A stretch of DNA of 39,418 bases from Noviherbaspirillum malthae (GTDB taxonomy: Bacteria > Pseudomonadota > Gammaproteobacteria > Burkholderiales > Burkholderiaceae_D), in contig NZ_JACYXF010000060.1 of the NCBI RefSeq assembly GCF_015352985.1, positions 1-39,418 of the forward strand, in the 5' to 3' direction. Of the stretch, positions 1-11,027 are shown piece after piece. Made by a program: the position numbers and the translations under genes. The first letter of the stretch is position 1; every line of letters starts with the position of its first letter. The notes beneath the pieces were generated by a model. That model made no database searches. It worked only from the letters and a program-made list of their open reading frames with translations, and was not told the DNA's origin.

Positions 1-50
1 TCCTGCTCCGACAGCGTGATTTCCGCTTTCTTTGGACGTCCGCGTTCCAT
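1..50 (-). CDS. IS630-type transposase, N-terminal fragment
   Basis: Sixteen codons are visible before the window ends; the protein starts MERGRPKKAEITLSEQ. The RGRPK..(E)ITLSE pattern is the usual start of IS630-family (Tc1/mariner-like DDE) transposases, where it precedes the N-terminal helix-turn-helix. A good ribosome binding site (AGGAG, minus strand, about 59-63) sits 8-9 bases before the ATG, which supports the start. The catalytic domain lies outside the window, so the family call rests on the N-terminus alone. The gene reads leftwards out of the window. Confidence 0.6.
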   Translation of the reverse strand, partial: MERGRPKKAEITLSEQ

Positions 51-556
51 GGCCACACTCCTGTTTCAGCAGCATAGCCAATAGACACTTCAATTTATAT
101 AAAGTTATTTGCGGGACACCACACTAGTTCATCCTTTATATTTCGACGAATCGTGATATTGCTGGCCTATGCAAAGCGATCAGGGTCGACCAACGCCGCT
201 ATGTGGCAGGCTCTGGCTTGCCTTCACATAGCAATTCCCAAGCCCGCGCAGCAAACCTTTGATTTATCAAGGTAAATTCGAGATAGCGCAAAAACTCCGT
301 CCAAATGTGTATCACTTTGAATTGCCCTGCAAGGTCGAAGCGTATCGGCCAGGAATGAAAGAAATCCCCTCGGAAATATGGCTGAGATGCATGTTGCAGC
401 GCAGCAGGGAAAGAAATGCCTGCCGGATATTGTTCATCCCGACCGTACTCCAAATGCCTGTTAATCCCGGTAATTTACGGACAATCCGGTACAGGATCCG
501 AACGAACTTTTGTAAAAGCTCTTCTCGCAAAGCCAGCCATTCGTTTGTCAGGACGA

Positions 557-619
557 TTACGTTGCTTGTCCAAATATGTAAAGCGACAAATTTTCACGAT
601 GAAAAGGCTGAATCGCCAC
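557..619 (-). pseudogene. Possible 5' remnant of a lost gene (20 codons)
   Basis: A GTG codon at 619-617 follows AGGAGG at 629-624 with a 4-base gap, just after the leftward terminator. The frame reads VAIQPFHRENLSLYIFGQAT and then stops at 559-557. A strong ribosome binding site in front of a 20-residue frame, next to an insertion sequence, suggests the start of a gene that has been truncated or frameshifted. The frames further left do not join into a protein I recognise. It could also be a real small protein or chance. Confidence 0.25.
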
Positions 620-633
620 TTCACCTCCTGAAT

Positions 634-674
634 AAAAAAACCCGCCACTACTGCTTGACGCAGATAGTGACGGG
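634..674 (-). terminator. Leftward Rho-independent terminator or attenuator hairpin
   Basis: Read on the minus strand, bases 674-660 pair with 654-641 (CCCGTCACTA-TCTGC against GCAGTAGTGGCGGG, one mismatch and one bulged base) around a 5-base loop. Seven T residues follow at 640-634. This is a textbook intrinsic terminator, yet no intact gene lies upstream of it. A strong Shine-Dalgarno (AGGAGG, 629-624) follows directly, so it looks like an attenuator in front of a gene that is no longer intact. Confidence 0.65.
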
Positions 675-1054
675 AACCGGAGAGGGATAGCAGCCTCGCG
701 CAAATGACACACAAATGACAGCCAGACTGCACTGAACAAAAATATTCACGACCGGAGGTGCAGAAACTGCGCCTCCGGCAGATGTCCTGAAAAGACATCG
801 CAAGACCTGTGCCGGATGGTGCAAGAGCTTGATTCTTCGGATGTATTTGCGGGCAAGAGAAAAAACCCCGGGTAATCCGTCCGAGTATGTACAAGCCCTG
901 CATCAACGTTGCCGGAAGCGGATCCATGGATGGGGCCGTGCACGGAAGGCTCGAGAACAAATCCGCATCAAGCACAACATTGGTTTGCAAAGCACGCAAG
1001 AGTACCCAATAATTTAAAGTTACTATTTACGCAGCAGGAATAATGGGGGCATGA

Positions 1055-2002
1055 ATGGATCGTCTGCAGTCAATGCGGGTTTTTGCGAAGGTCGTGGAAC
1101 AAGGCAGCTTCGCGCGCGCCGCACAGGCGCTGGAGCTGTCCAATGCGGTCGTGACCAGGCATGTCGCCGACCTTGAGGAACATCTCGGCACAAGACTGCT
1201 GAACCGCACGACGCGCAAGCTCTCGCTGACGGAAACCGGGCATGCCTATCTCGAGCGCGTGCTGCAGATCCTGCAGGAAGTGGAGGATGCGGAAGCCATC
1301 GCCTCGGCACAGTCCAAAAAGCCGAGCGGCATCCTGCGCATCTATTCGCATCTGGGCTTCGGGCAGCAGCAGCTTGCCCAGCTGCTGCCGGCGTACGCAA
1401 GCCAATATCCGGACGTGACACTTGATGTAACACTTTCGGACAGAACGGTCGACCTCGTCGAAGATCGCTTTGATGTCGGCATCTTCATCGATTTCCAGAA
1501 ATTTGACTCCAGCATGATCGCCCGTCAGCTGGCAGTTTCCGAAGCTCTGCTGTGCGCTTCTCCGGATTACGTGAAGCGGCATGGTGCGCCGGAAGAACTG
1601 GACGACATTTCGCGCCATTCCTGCCTGAATTTTTCATATGAACAACTGCGCCATCACTGGCCGGTCAAGGACATGGAAGGCAATACCATCAACATTCCCG
1701 TAACCGGCAAGGTCGTTTCCAACAACGGCGACCTGCTGCGCCATTGTGCGCTTGCCGGCATGGGCATCACGATCCGGCCCTCCTTTGCCCTCGGCGACGA
1801 TCTTGCGGCCGGGCGGCTTGTGCGCTTGCTGCCCGATCATCATCTCGGACAGCTTCCCGTGATGCTGGTCTATCCGAGCAGGCGGCTGCTGTCGGCCAAG
1901 GTCCGCACTTTCGTGGATTTCATGGCGCGCCAGTTTCCTCGACCGGAAGAAGATCCGTGGCAGTCGCGGGCCATGCAGCAGGGCCTGCGGGCAGCGGTCT
2001 GA
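1055..2002 (+). CDS. LysR-family transcriptional regulator
   Basis: A 315-residue DNA-binding regulator of normal LysR length. Residues 1-60 form the winged helix-turn-helix (SFARAAQALELSNAVVTRHV recognition region, then LLNRTTRKLSLTETG wing). Residues 90-295 are the periplasmic-binding-like effector domain (ILRIYSHLGFG start, GMGITIRPSFAL near 235). It resembles the CrgA/DmlR-like subgroup common in betaproteobacteria, usually involved in metabolism or efflux control. I chose ATG 1055; an ATG at 1051 is out of frame, and the GGA and GGGGG tracts at 1037-1049 can serve as ribosome binding site. LysR regulators often control a divergent gene, but the DNA to the left carries none that is intact. 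The target and effector are unknown. Confidence 0.9.
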   Translation: MDRLQSMRVFAKVVEQGSFARAAQALELSNAVVTRHVADLEEHLGTRLLNRTTRKLSLTETGHAYLERVLQILQEVEDAEAIASAQSKKPSGILRIYSHLGFGQQQLAQLLPAYASQYPDVTLDVTLSDRTVDLVEDRFDVGIFIDFQKFDSSMIARQLAVSEALLCASPDYVKRHGAPEELDDISRHSCLNFSYEQLRHHWPVKDMEGNTINIPVTGKVVSNNGDLLRHCALAGMGITIRPSFALGDDLAAGRLVRLLPDHHLGQLPVMLVYPSRRLLSAKVRTFVDFMARQFPRPEEDPWQSRAMQQGLRAAV

Positions 2003-2091
2003 AAGGCGCGCACGGAATTTCCGCCCTGCTGCGGTTGTCCTGAACATGGTATGTTGTCGCAATCAACCATTCCATTTATCTCTTTTCATTC

Positions 2092-2862
2092 ATGTGCCAG
2101 CTTCTTGGAATGAATTGCAATGTCCCGACCGACATTGTGTTCAGCTTTACCGGTTTTGCCACGCGGGGCGGTCGCACCGACGTCCATCACGACGGCTGGG
2201 GCATCGCCTTCTTCGAAGGCGCGGGGGTACGCCATTTCGTCGACCATGAGGCGGCCATTGCCTCCCCCGTCGCGGAGCTGATCAAGCGCTGGCCGATCAA
2301 GTCCAAGAACGTGATCGCGCACATCCGCAAGGCGACCCAAGGCAAGATCGCCCTCGAAAACTGCCATCCTTTCGTGCGGGAATTGTGGGGACGCTACTGG
2401 GTCTTTGCCCATAACGGCGACCTCAAGAATTTTGCGCCGGAGCTGAACGGTGCCTTCCGTCCGGTGGGCTGCACCGACAGCGAAATGGCATTCTGCTACC
2501 TGCTGCAGGAAATGCGCCGGCGTTTCGGCGGCACGCCCCCCTCGCTTCCCGACCTGACTGCCGCCCTGCGCGAGCTCACCGCGGAAATCGCTTCCCACGG
2601 CGCATTCAACATGATGCTGTCCGATGGCACGGCCCTGTTCGCGCACTGCTCGACCAACCTGCACTACATCGTGCGCAAGTACCCGTTCGCCATGGCCAAG
2701 CTGGCCGACGAGGACATGACAGTCGATTTTTCCCAAGTCACCACGCCCAATGACCGGGTCGCGGTCATCGTCACGGCGCCGCTGACCGACAACGAGACAT
2801 GGACACAATTCGCACAGGGCGAGATGAAGGTTTTCGTCGAGGGAGAGCCTGTTTCTCTGTGA
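2092..2862 (+). CDS. Class II glutamine amidotransferase (YafJ-like)
   Basis: A 256-residue stand-alone class II (Ntn-hydrolase) glutaminase domain. After removal of the first Met, Cys2 is the expected nucleophile (MCQLLGMNC start). Conserved blocks are HHDGWGIAF at 32-40, HIRKATQG at 77-84 and FAHNGD at 105-110, which bind glutamine and form the oxyanion hole. No synthase domain is attached, as in the YafJ family. Family members release ammonia from glutamine or a gamma-glutamyl compound; the in vivo substrate here cannot be read from sequence. Start ATG 2092 is forced by the catalytic Cys2 position. It lies 89 bases after the LysR gene on the same strand and may be cotranscribed, though regulator and enzyme need not be related. 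Confidence 0.9.
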   Translation: MCQLLGMNCNVPTDIVFSFTGFATRGGRTDVHHDGWGIAFFEGAGVRHFVDHEAAIASPVAELIKRWPIKSKNVIAHIRKATQGKIALENCHPFVRELWGRYWVFAHNGDLKNFAPELNGAFRPVGCTDSEMAFCYLLQEMRRRFGGTPPSLPDLTAALRELTAEIASHGAFNMMLSDGTALFAHCSTNLHYIVRKYPFAMAKLADEDMTVDFSQVTTPNDRVAVIVTAPLTDNETWTQFAQGEMKVFVEGEPVSL

Positions 2863-3174
2863 CTCCGCCGCCAGGTTTCGCCGTGGATCCGCACCTGAAC
2901 TGCCATTGCCCGCATGAAACCTGCACTGCACAATCGAAAGTTGCGCCGCGGCAATTAAAAATAGGCTAGAGTGTTTACGAAGTAATTCAGGCTATTCAGT
3001 GACGGCTTGCTCAGGCAATACAAGTGCGAAGAGGCCGTATGCGTCGGCTCCCGACCAACGTGACGGGGATTCCTGCGAGGAAAAGGACGGTGACCCATAC
3101 GACCTGTGCGCATTTTTCTGGCGGCATGCTGGCCCACGGTGCAATATGACTCCAACAAGGCGAGACCACACGCA
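2863..3174. other. Intergenic region before the EAL/HDOD gene
   Basis: About 310 bases without a convincing gene. A GTG at 3106 is in frame with the next gene and would add 23 residues, but that extension is not part of the family. The stretch at 2941-2972 is AT-rich and is the likeliest promoter zone, though no strong -35/-10 pair stands out. A small palindrome, GTCGGctcCCGAC, lies near 3043-3055 and recurs near 18743-18755. Confidence 0.4.
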
Positions 3175-4458
3175 ATGATTGCCAATCTCATGCCCAACGA
3201 CAGCCCGGCGATTCCGCTGCGCGTCCGTGAATTCTTCCTCGCCCGCCAACCCATTCTGGACCGCAACCAGTCGCTGGTTGCCTACGAACTCCTGTTCAGG
3301 AATGCCGCCAGCGGTCCGGCGCGCTTCACCAGCGACCTTTCCGCGACCGCATCGGTCATTGCCCATACCTCCCAGTTGGGCATGGAAAAAGTCGTCGGCG
3401 AGTCGCTCGGCTACATCAATGTCGACGCCGCCGTGCTGATGAGCGATATCTTCCAGTTCCTGCCGCGCGAAAAGGTGGTGCTGGAAATCGTGGAGACCGT
3501 GAAGGTGACGCCGGAGATCTTCGACCGCGTCTCGCAGCTGGTCAAGGCCGGCTTCCGCTTCGCGCTCGACGATGTCATCACCGACGGCGAAGATGTGCGC
3601 AAGCTGCTGCCGCTGGTGGAGATCGTCAAGTTCGACCTGCGCGACATGCCCTTGTCGGCCCTGCTCAAGCTGACCGCGCAGTTCAAGGCCGCCGGCAAGA
3701 AGCTGCTCGCCGAGAAAGTGGAAACGCCGGACCAGTTCAAGACCTGCCTCGATCTCGGCTTCGATTATTTCCAGGGCTACTATTTCGCCAAACCGCTCAT
3801 TCTGAGCGGCAAGAAGCTGTCGCCGTCGCAGCTGGCGATCATGCACCTGATGAACCAGGTCCGCTCCGACGCCGACAATGCGGCCATCGAAAGCAGCGTC
3901 AAGAAGGACGTCACGCTGTGCTTCAACCTGCTGCGACTCGTCAACACGCCTGCCATCGGTGCACGGCGGCGCATCGACTCCGTCAGCCAGGCGCTCATGC
4001 TGCTCGGCCGCAGCCAGCTGCAGCGCTGGCTGCAGATCATGCTGTATGCCGAGCCGTGCAAGAAGGGCCACAACATGACGCCGCTGCTGACGCTCGCAGC
4101 CACCCGGGGTAAGCTGCTGGAGCTGATTGCGCAGCAGGTCGATCCGCGCAACCGCGCCATGGCGGATACGGCGTTCACCGTCGGCATCATGTCGCTGATG
4201 GATACCCTGTTCAGCATGCCGATGGCCCAGATCCTGGAACAGGTGTCGGTGGTGGAGGAAGTCAGCGAGGCCCTGCTGCATCGCACCGGCCCCTTCGGCG
4301 AAATGCTGCGCCTGGCCGAGCACATGGAACGTGTGGAAGAAGCCGGCACGATGCTGGACGATCTCATCCTGCATTTCCAGCTGTCGGATCACGACCTCTA
4401 CAACCTGCAGGTCTCGGCCTTCGAATGGGGCGACAACGTGGCGCGCAGCGCCTGCTGA
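3175..4458 (+). CDS. EAL-like/HDOD signalling protein
   Basis: A 427-residue cytoplasmic protein joining an N-terminal EAL-like domain (about 18-200) to a C-terminal HDOD domain (about 205-400), the YuxH/CdgJ-like architecture. The EAL signature is degraded: YELLFRN occupies the place of EALLRW at 37-43 and EIVETV the place of the next catalytic Glu motif, so it probably cannot hydrolyse cyclic-di-GMP and may act by binding. HDOD domains are HD-like folds without the metal site, usually involved in protein-protein signalling linked to motility or stress. I chose ATG 3175 because the conserved block REFFLARQPILDR starts at residue 18 and AAGGCGAG precedes it; GTG 3106 is the longer alternative. 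The gene converges on metH. Confidence 0.85.
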   Translation: MIANLMPNDSPAIPLRVREFFLARQPILDRNQSLVAYELLFRNAASGPARFTSDLSATASVIAHTSQLGMEKVVGESLGYINVDAAVLMSDIFQFLPREKVVLEIVETVKVTPEIFDRVSQLVKAGFRFALDDVITDGEDVRKLLPLVEIVKFDLRDMPLSALLKLTAQFKAAGKKLLAEKVETPDQFKTCLDLGFDYFQGYYFAKPLILSGKKLSPSQLAIMHLMNQVRSDADNAAIESSVKKDVTLCFNLLRLVNTPAIGARRRIDSVSQALMLLGRSQLQRWLQIMLYAEPCKKGHNMTPLLTLAATRGKLLELIAQQVDPRNRAMADTAFTVGIMSLMDTLFSMPMAQILEQVSVVEEVSEALLHRTGPFGEMLRLAEHMERVEEAGTMLDDLILHFQLSDHDLYNLQVSAFEWGDNVARSAC

Positions 4459-4481
4459 AACCGATCAGCCAGCTTCATTGA

Positions 4482-4530
4482 GTCCAGGCTTTCCGCATCG
4501 CGCGCCTGGACCTTCCCTTTTCCCTTCTTC
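4482..4530 (+). terminator. Probable terminator after the EAL/HDOD gene
   Basis: GTCCAGG at 4482-4488 pairs with CCTGGAC at 4505-4511 around a 16-base loop, followed by a pyrimidine-rich tail rather than a clean T run. It sits between two convergent genes (stop codons at 4458 and 4537) and may serve the plus-strand gene. Confidence 0.4.
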
Positions 4531-4536
4531 CCTGCA

Positions 4537-8283
<3,747 letters not shown>

Positions 8284-8299
8284 GGTTTCCCTTCAAAGC

Positions 8300-8331
8300 A
8301 AAAAACCCGGCCTGCAAAGCGGGACCGGGTT
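8300..8331 (-). terminator. Intrinsic terminator in the metH leader
   Basis: On the minus strand AACCCGG (8331-8325) pairs perfectly with CCGGGTT (8310-8304), followed by a T run (8305-8300). It ends only about 16 bases before the metH start codon, so it can only act on metH itself. Its loop contains CCGCTTT (8322-8316), exactly complementary to AAAGCGG (8344-8338) at the 3' end of the upstream aptamer. This gives an antiterminator alternative that would trap the left half of the terminator stem in a loop. Confidence 0.85.
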
Positions 8332-8336
8332 CAACG

Positions 8337-8418
8337 TCCGCTTTAGCTGCATTTTTAACGGGACTTGACCCTGGCGCCCGCAAGCTGGGTTTTGACTTTT
8401 TCCAATCAAATCGGCGCC
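8337..8418 (-). promoter_or_regulatory. SAM-II-like riboswitch upstream of metH
   Basis: Read on the minus strand, the RNA begins GGCGCC (8418-8413) followed by GATTTGATT. A second GGCGCC at 8378-8373 closes a 6-bp P1 stem and is preceded by TTGC. The 3' part reads AAAATGCAGCTAAAGCGG. This matches the SAM-II fold block for block: P1, GAUUU loop strand, UUGC pairing with GCAG in the pseudoknot, and the conserved AAAUGnAGCUAAA tail. Differences from the classic aptamer are a longer hairpin loop and AAAGCGG in place of AAAAAGGG. SAM-II aptamers are known mostly from alphaproteobacterial methionine genes. Ligand identity is inferred; SAM-V, which shares the core, is an alternative. Confidence 0.75.
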
Positions 8419-8423
8419 AAAAA

Positions 8424-8452
8424 ATTATACGTGAAATCAATATCTTGAGTAA
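8424..8452 (-). promoter_or_regulatory. metH: Sigma-70 promoter of metH
   Basis: On the minus strand a perfect -10 TATAAT (8429-8424) lies 17 bases after a weak -35 TTACTC (8452-8447). Six T residues separate the -10 box from G8418, so transcription should start on or next to the first base of the riboswitch P1 stem. The agreement between predicted start and aptamer edge supports both calls. Confidence 0.7.
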
Positions 8453-8611
8453 GCCGCAATCGGCGTACGGCGGTCTGCCGCTGCGGTTATTGCGCAGAGC
8501 TGTGCGGGAATGGAACAAATCTTGTGCAGCCACACCAATGTTGCCTGCAGACGGAATGATTTAGGATGAACGCTCATTTAGCCAATCCCCAAGCCAAAAG
8601 GAGACTCCGCC

Positions 8612-9250
8612 ATGACCCATCCCACCATGCGCCGCATCGCCGGTGCCCCAGCCACCAGCCGGCTCGACGCCGCCACGACTGCACTGATCGTCATCGATTT
8701 CCAGCAGGAATATTTTGAAGGCGGCAAGCTGCCGATTCCCGACGGCCGCTCGGCGCTCGACAAGGCCCGCGAACTGGTCGCCTTTGCCGACCGCAGCGGC
8801 ATCAGGGTGTTTCATGTTCAGCATGTCGGCGCCAGCGGCGGGCCGCTGTTCGCCGCCGATGGTGCGTCATCGGCATTCCACCAGGACATCCTGCCGCAGC
8901 CGCACCATGAACAGGTGCGCAAGACCACCGCAAGCAGCTTTGCCAGCACCGACCTGCATGCACGCCTGCAGGGCCAGGGAATCAAGACACTCATTATCTG
9001 CGGGCTGATGACGCATATGTGCGTTTCGACCACGGCGCGCGATGCACGGCCGCTCGGCTACCAGGTCATCGTCGCGGCCGACGCCAGCGCGACACGCGAC
9101 ATCGATGCCTGGGATGGCGGCGTTGTCGGGCATGCCGAGCTGCACCGGGCAGCGCTGACCGAAATCAGCGACAGTTTCGGCGAAATCCTGCGCACGGCGG
9201 ATATTCTCGCGCTGCCGGTCGCTGCGGACAATAACGCCAAGGCGGCCTGA
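8612..9250 (+). CDS. Isochorismatase-like cysteine hydrolase
   Basis: A 212-residue single-domain hydrolase of the isochorismatase-like superfamily. The catalytic triad is visible as Asp29 (IVIDFQQEY), Lys104 (VRKTTASSF) and Cys137 (LMTHMCVSTTARDA), with the non-prolyl cis-peptide region before the Cys. Relatives hydrolyse amides such as nicotinamide, ureidoacrylate or N-carbamoyl compounds; those with the Cys are not true isochorismatases, whose catalytic Cys is replaced. The exact substrate is not readable. The ATG at 8612 has AAGGAGA ten bases upstream. It is divergent from metH, with the riboswitch region between, and converges on fmt with only 22 bases separating the stop codons. Confidence 0.85.
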   Translation: MTHPTMRRIAGAPATSRLDAATTALIVIDFQQEYFEGGKLPIPDGRSALDKARELVAFADRSGIRVFHVQHVGASGGPLFAADGASSAFHQDILPQPHHEQVRKTTASSFASTDLHARLQGQGIKTLIICGLMTHMCVSTTARDARPLGYQVIVAADASATRDIDAWDGGVVGHAELHRAALTEISDSFGEILRTADILALPVAADNNAKAA

Positions 9251-9272
9251 ACCCGCGGGGCGCTGCGGCACA

Positions 9273-10232
9273 TCAGCGGAAGCGCCCGCCCTCCAGCGGA
9301 AATCCTTTCAGGAACTCGGCAGCGGGCAGGCGCTTGCTGCCCGGCTTCTGCAGTTCGCGTATGCGCAAGGCGCCGCTGCCGCAGGCAACGACCACGCCTT
9401 CCTGCGCATTGGCCGCCAGCACCTGGCCGGGTTCGGCAGACGAATCCGACTCGACCAGTGCGGCGCGCCAGAACTTGACGGGAATGTCATTGAAATGAGC
9501 GACGGCGCCGGGAAACGGGTTGAAGGCGCGTATCTTCCGATGCAGCACGGCCGCAGGCTGGCTTAGATCCAACGCCGCTTCTTCCTTGGCAATCTTGGCT
9601 GCATAAGTCACGCCCTCATCCGGCTGCGGCGTCGCCGGCGGCAGGCTGCCCTGCTGCTTCAACCGGTTCATCACATCGACGATCATCCTGCCGCCCATGG
9701 CGGCAAGCCGGTCATGCAACTCGCCGGTGGTCGTCCCGGCATCGATGGGCATGCTCTCCATTGCCAGCATCGGCCCGGTGTCCAGCCCTTCCTCCATCTG
9801 CATGATGGTGATGCCTGTCTCGGCATCGCCGGACTCGATCGCCCGGTGAATCGGCGCCGCGCCGCGCCAGCGCGGCAGCAGCGAGGCATGGATGTTGATG
9901 CAGCCGTGGCGGGGAATGTCAAGCACGCTGCGCGGCAGGATCAAACCGTAGGCTGCGACGACCATCACGTCATGCGGCGTGGATTGCAGCAGCGCATGCG
10001 CCTCCTTCGCCACATCCGGATACTTGCCGTCCAGGCGTAGGGAAACCGGCTGGGCCACGGGAATGCCGCGCGCCGCCGCAAACTGCTTGACGGGTGATGC
10101 ATGCATCTGCATGCCGCGTCCGGCGGGCCGGTCCGGCTGGGTCAGGACAAGCGGAACGTCGAAGCCTGCGGCATGCAGGGCCTCCAGGGCGGTGGCGGCG
10201 AATTCGGGAGTGCCGGCGAAGATGATTTTCAT
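9273..10232 (-). CDS. fmt: Methionyl-tRNA formyltransferase
   Basis: A 319-residue enzyme that formylates initiator Met-tRNA using 10-formyltetrahydrofolate. The N-terminal transferase domain starts MKIIFAGTPEFAATAL and carries the catalytic set Asn113, His115 (CINIHASLLPRWRGAAPI) and Asp151 (MEEGLDTG). The C-terminal OB-like tRNA-binding domain covers about 205-319. Length and motifs match the family. It lies downstream of def in the same direction, the usual pairing, since Def removes the formyl group that Fmt adds. A terminator-like hairpin sits in the 106-base gap between them, so coupling may be partial. Confidence 0.96.
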   Translation of the reverse strand: MKIIFAGTPEFAATALEALHAAGFDVPLVLTQPDRPAGRGMQMHASPVKQFAAARGIPVAQPVSLRLDGKYPDVAKEAHALLQSTPHDVMVVAAYGLILPRSVLDIPRHGCINIHASLLPRWRGAAPIHRAIESGDAETGITIMQMEEGLDTGPMLAMESMPIDAGTTTGELHDRLAAMGGRMIVDVMNRLKQQGSLPPATPQPDEGVTYAAKIAKEEAALDLSQPAAVLHRKIRAFNPFPGAVAHFNDIPVKFWRAALVESDSSAEPGQVLAANAQEGVVVACGSGALRIRELQKPGSKRLPAAEFLKGFPLEGGRFR

Positions 10233-10275
10233 GGGCTGGAAGCGGGATGATTGCGGAAGCCGGCGCCGGCAGGTG

Positions 10276-10307
10276 AAGAAAGAAACGGCGCCGCATTCCG
10301 GGCGCCG
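10276..10307 (-). terminator. Terminator-like hairpin between def and fmt
   Basis: On the minus strand CGGCGCC (10307-10301) pairs with GGCGCCG (10292-10286) around an 8-base loop, followed by TTTCTTTCTT. It may reduce read-through from def into fmt. Confidence 0.55.
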
Positions 10308-10338
10308 CGTTGTTCAGCAAGACCAGCGGATCAACAGA

Positions 10339-10872
10339 TCAGCGTGCGGCGACTTTCTTCTTGTCGCGGTTGAGCTCTCGCTCTTCTTTCAGCAGCTTGG
10401 TCTTGATGCGGTTGCGCTTGAGCGGCGACAGGTATTCGACGAAGACCTTGCCCTTGAGGTGATCCATTTCATGCTGGATGCAGACCGCGAGCAGCCCGTC
10501 CGCTTCGATCTCGAAGGGCTTGCCCTCCAGGTCGAGCGCGCGCACCTTCACCCTCGACGGCCGTTCGACGCCGTCATAGATGCCGGGCACCGACAGGCAT
10601 CCTTCGTCATAGACCTGCTTTTCCTCGCTCGCCCAGACGATCTCGGGGTTGATGAACACCTGCAACGCATCATGCGCGTCGGAAGTATCGATGACGATCA
10701 GCTGTTCGTGAACGTCGATCTGCGTCGCAGCCAGGCCGATGCCCGGCGCGTCGTACATGGTCTCGGCCATGTCGGCGGCCAGCTTCTTCAAGCGCTCGTC
10801 GAAGACCGTTACGGGTTTGGCGACCTTGTGCAGGCGCGGATCGGGGTAACGCAAAATATTCAGTAGGGACAT
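10339..10872 (-). CDS. def: Peptide deformylase
   Basis: A 177-residue metallo-hydrolase that removes the N-formyl group from new proteins. All three family motifs are present: GIGLAATQ near 45, EGCLSVPG near 90 with the metal-ligand Cys, and QHEMDHLKG near 134 with two metal-ligand His and the catalytic Glu. I chose ATG 10872 (MSLLNILRYPDPRLH) because family members begin this way; a TTG at 10887 would add five residues. It is divergent from the LysM-dprA-smg-topB cluster, a common betaproteobacterial arrangement. The intergenic DNA holds an inverted repeat (CCCGTT-gt-AACGGG at 10896-10909). Confidence 0.95.
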   Translation of the reverse strand: MSLLNILRYPDPRLHKVAKPVTVFDERLKKLAADMAETMYDAPGIGLAATQIDVHEQLIVIDTSDAHDALQVFINPEIVWASEEKQVYDEGCLSVPGIYDGVERPSRVKVRALDLEGKPFEIEADGLLAVCIQHEMDHLKGKVFVEYLSPLKRNRIKTKLLKEERELNRDKKKVAAR

Positions 10873-11027
10873 ACGGCTTTTGTGCAACAGACCCGTTGTA
10901 ACGGGGTGTCGATTCTCTTGCTAGTTCAAGGATTTATGTGCAGAATTTGATTCAATTTGGCAAGTTATGGCCAAGTAATCATTTACAGCTTGGCAACATG
11001 CCGTGGCAAAGACACAAGAAGAAAAAC

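Larger units (their letters stand above)
51..1054. other. Low-coding region beside the IS630-type element
   Basis: About 1 kb without a convincing gene. Bases 51-120 are AT-rich and probably hold the end of the IS630-type element, with a TATATAA-like tract on the minus strand; I cannot fix the inverted repeat or target duplication. Bases 557-749 hold a leftward leader-like arrangement (listed separately). The open frames on either strand, for example 259-690 plus and 199-453 minus, have no start signals, domains or betaproteobacterial codon bias and look accidental. Base composition is more AT-rich than the genes to the right, as expected for decayed or transferred DNA. Confidence 0.5.

Noticed and set aside
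199..530. Minus-strand open frames left of the leader-like locus, considered as the frameshifted rest of a lost gene
   Set aside because: The pieces do not join into a protein pattern I can name; kept only as a possibility in the remnant entry.
259..690. 143-codon open frame on the plus strand near the left end
   Set aside because: No Shine-Dalgarno, no domain, atypical codon use, and it runs through the leftward terminator hairpin.
3106..3174. GTG start at 3106 for the EAL/HDOD gene
   Set aside because: The 23 added residues are outside the family's conserved start and no ribosome binding site precedes the GTG.
8284..8611. Cobalamin or SAH riboswitch upstream of metH
   Set aside because: No B12-box-like sequence and no SAH-aptamer core; the conserved bases fit the SAM-II pattern instead.
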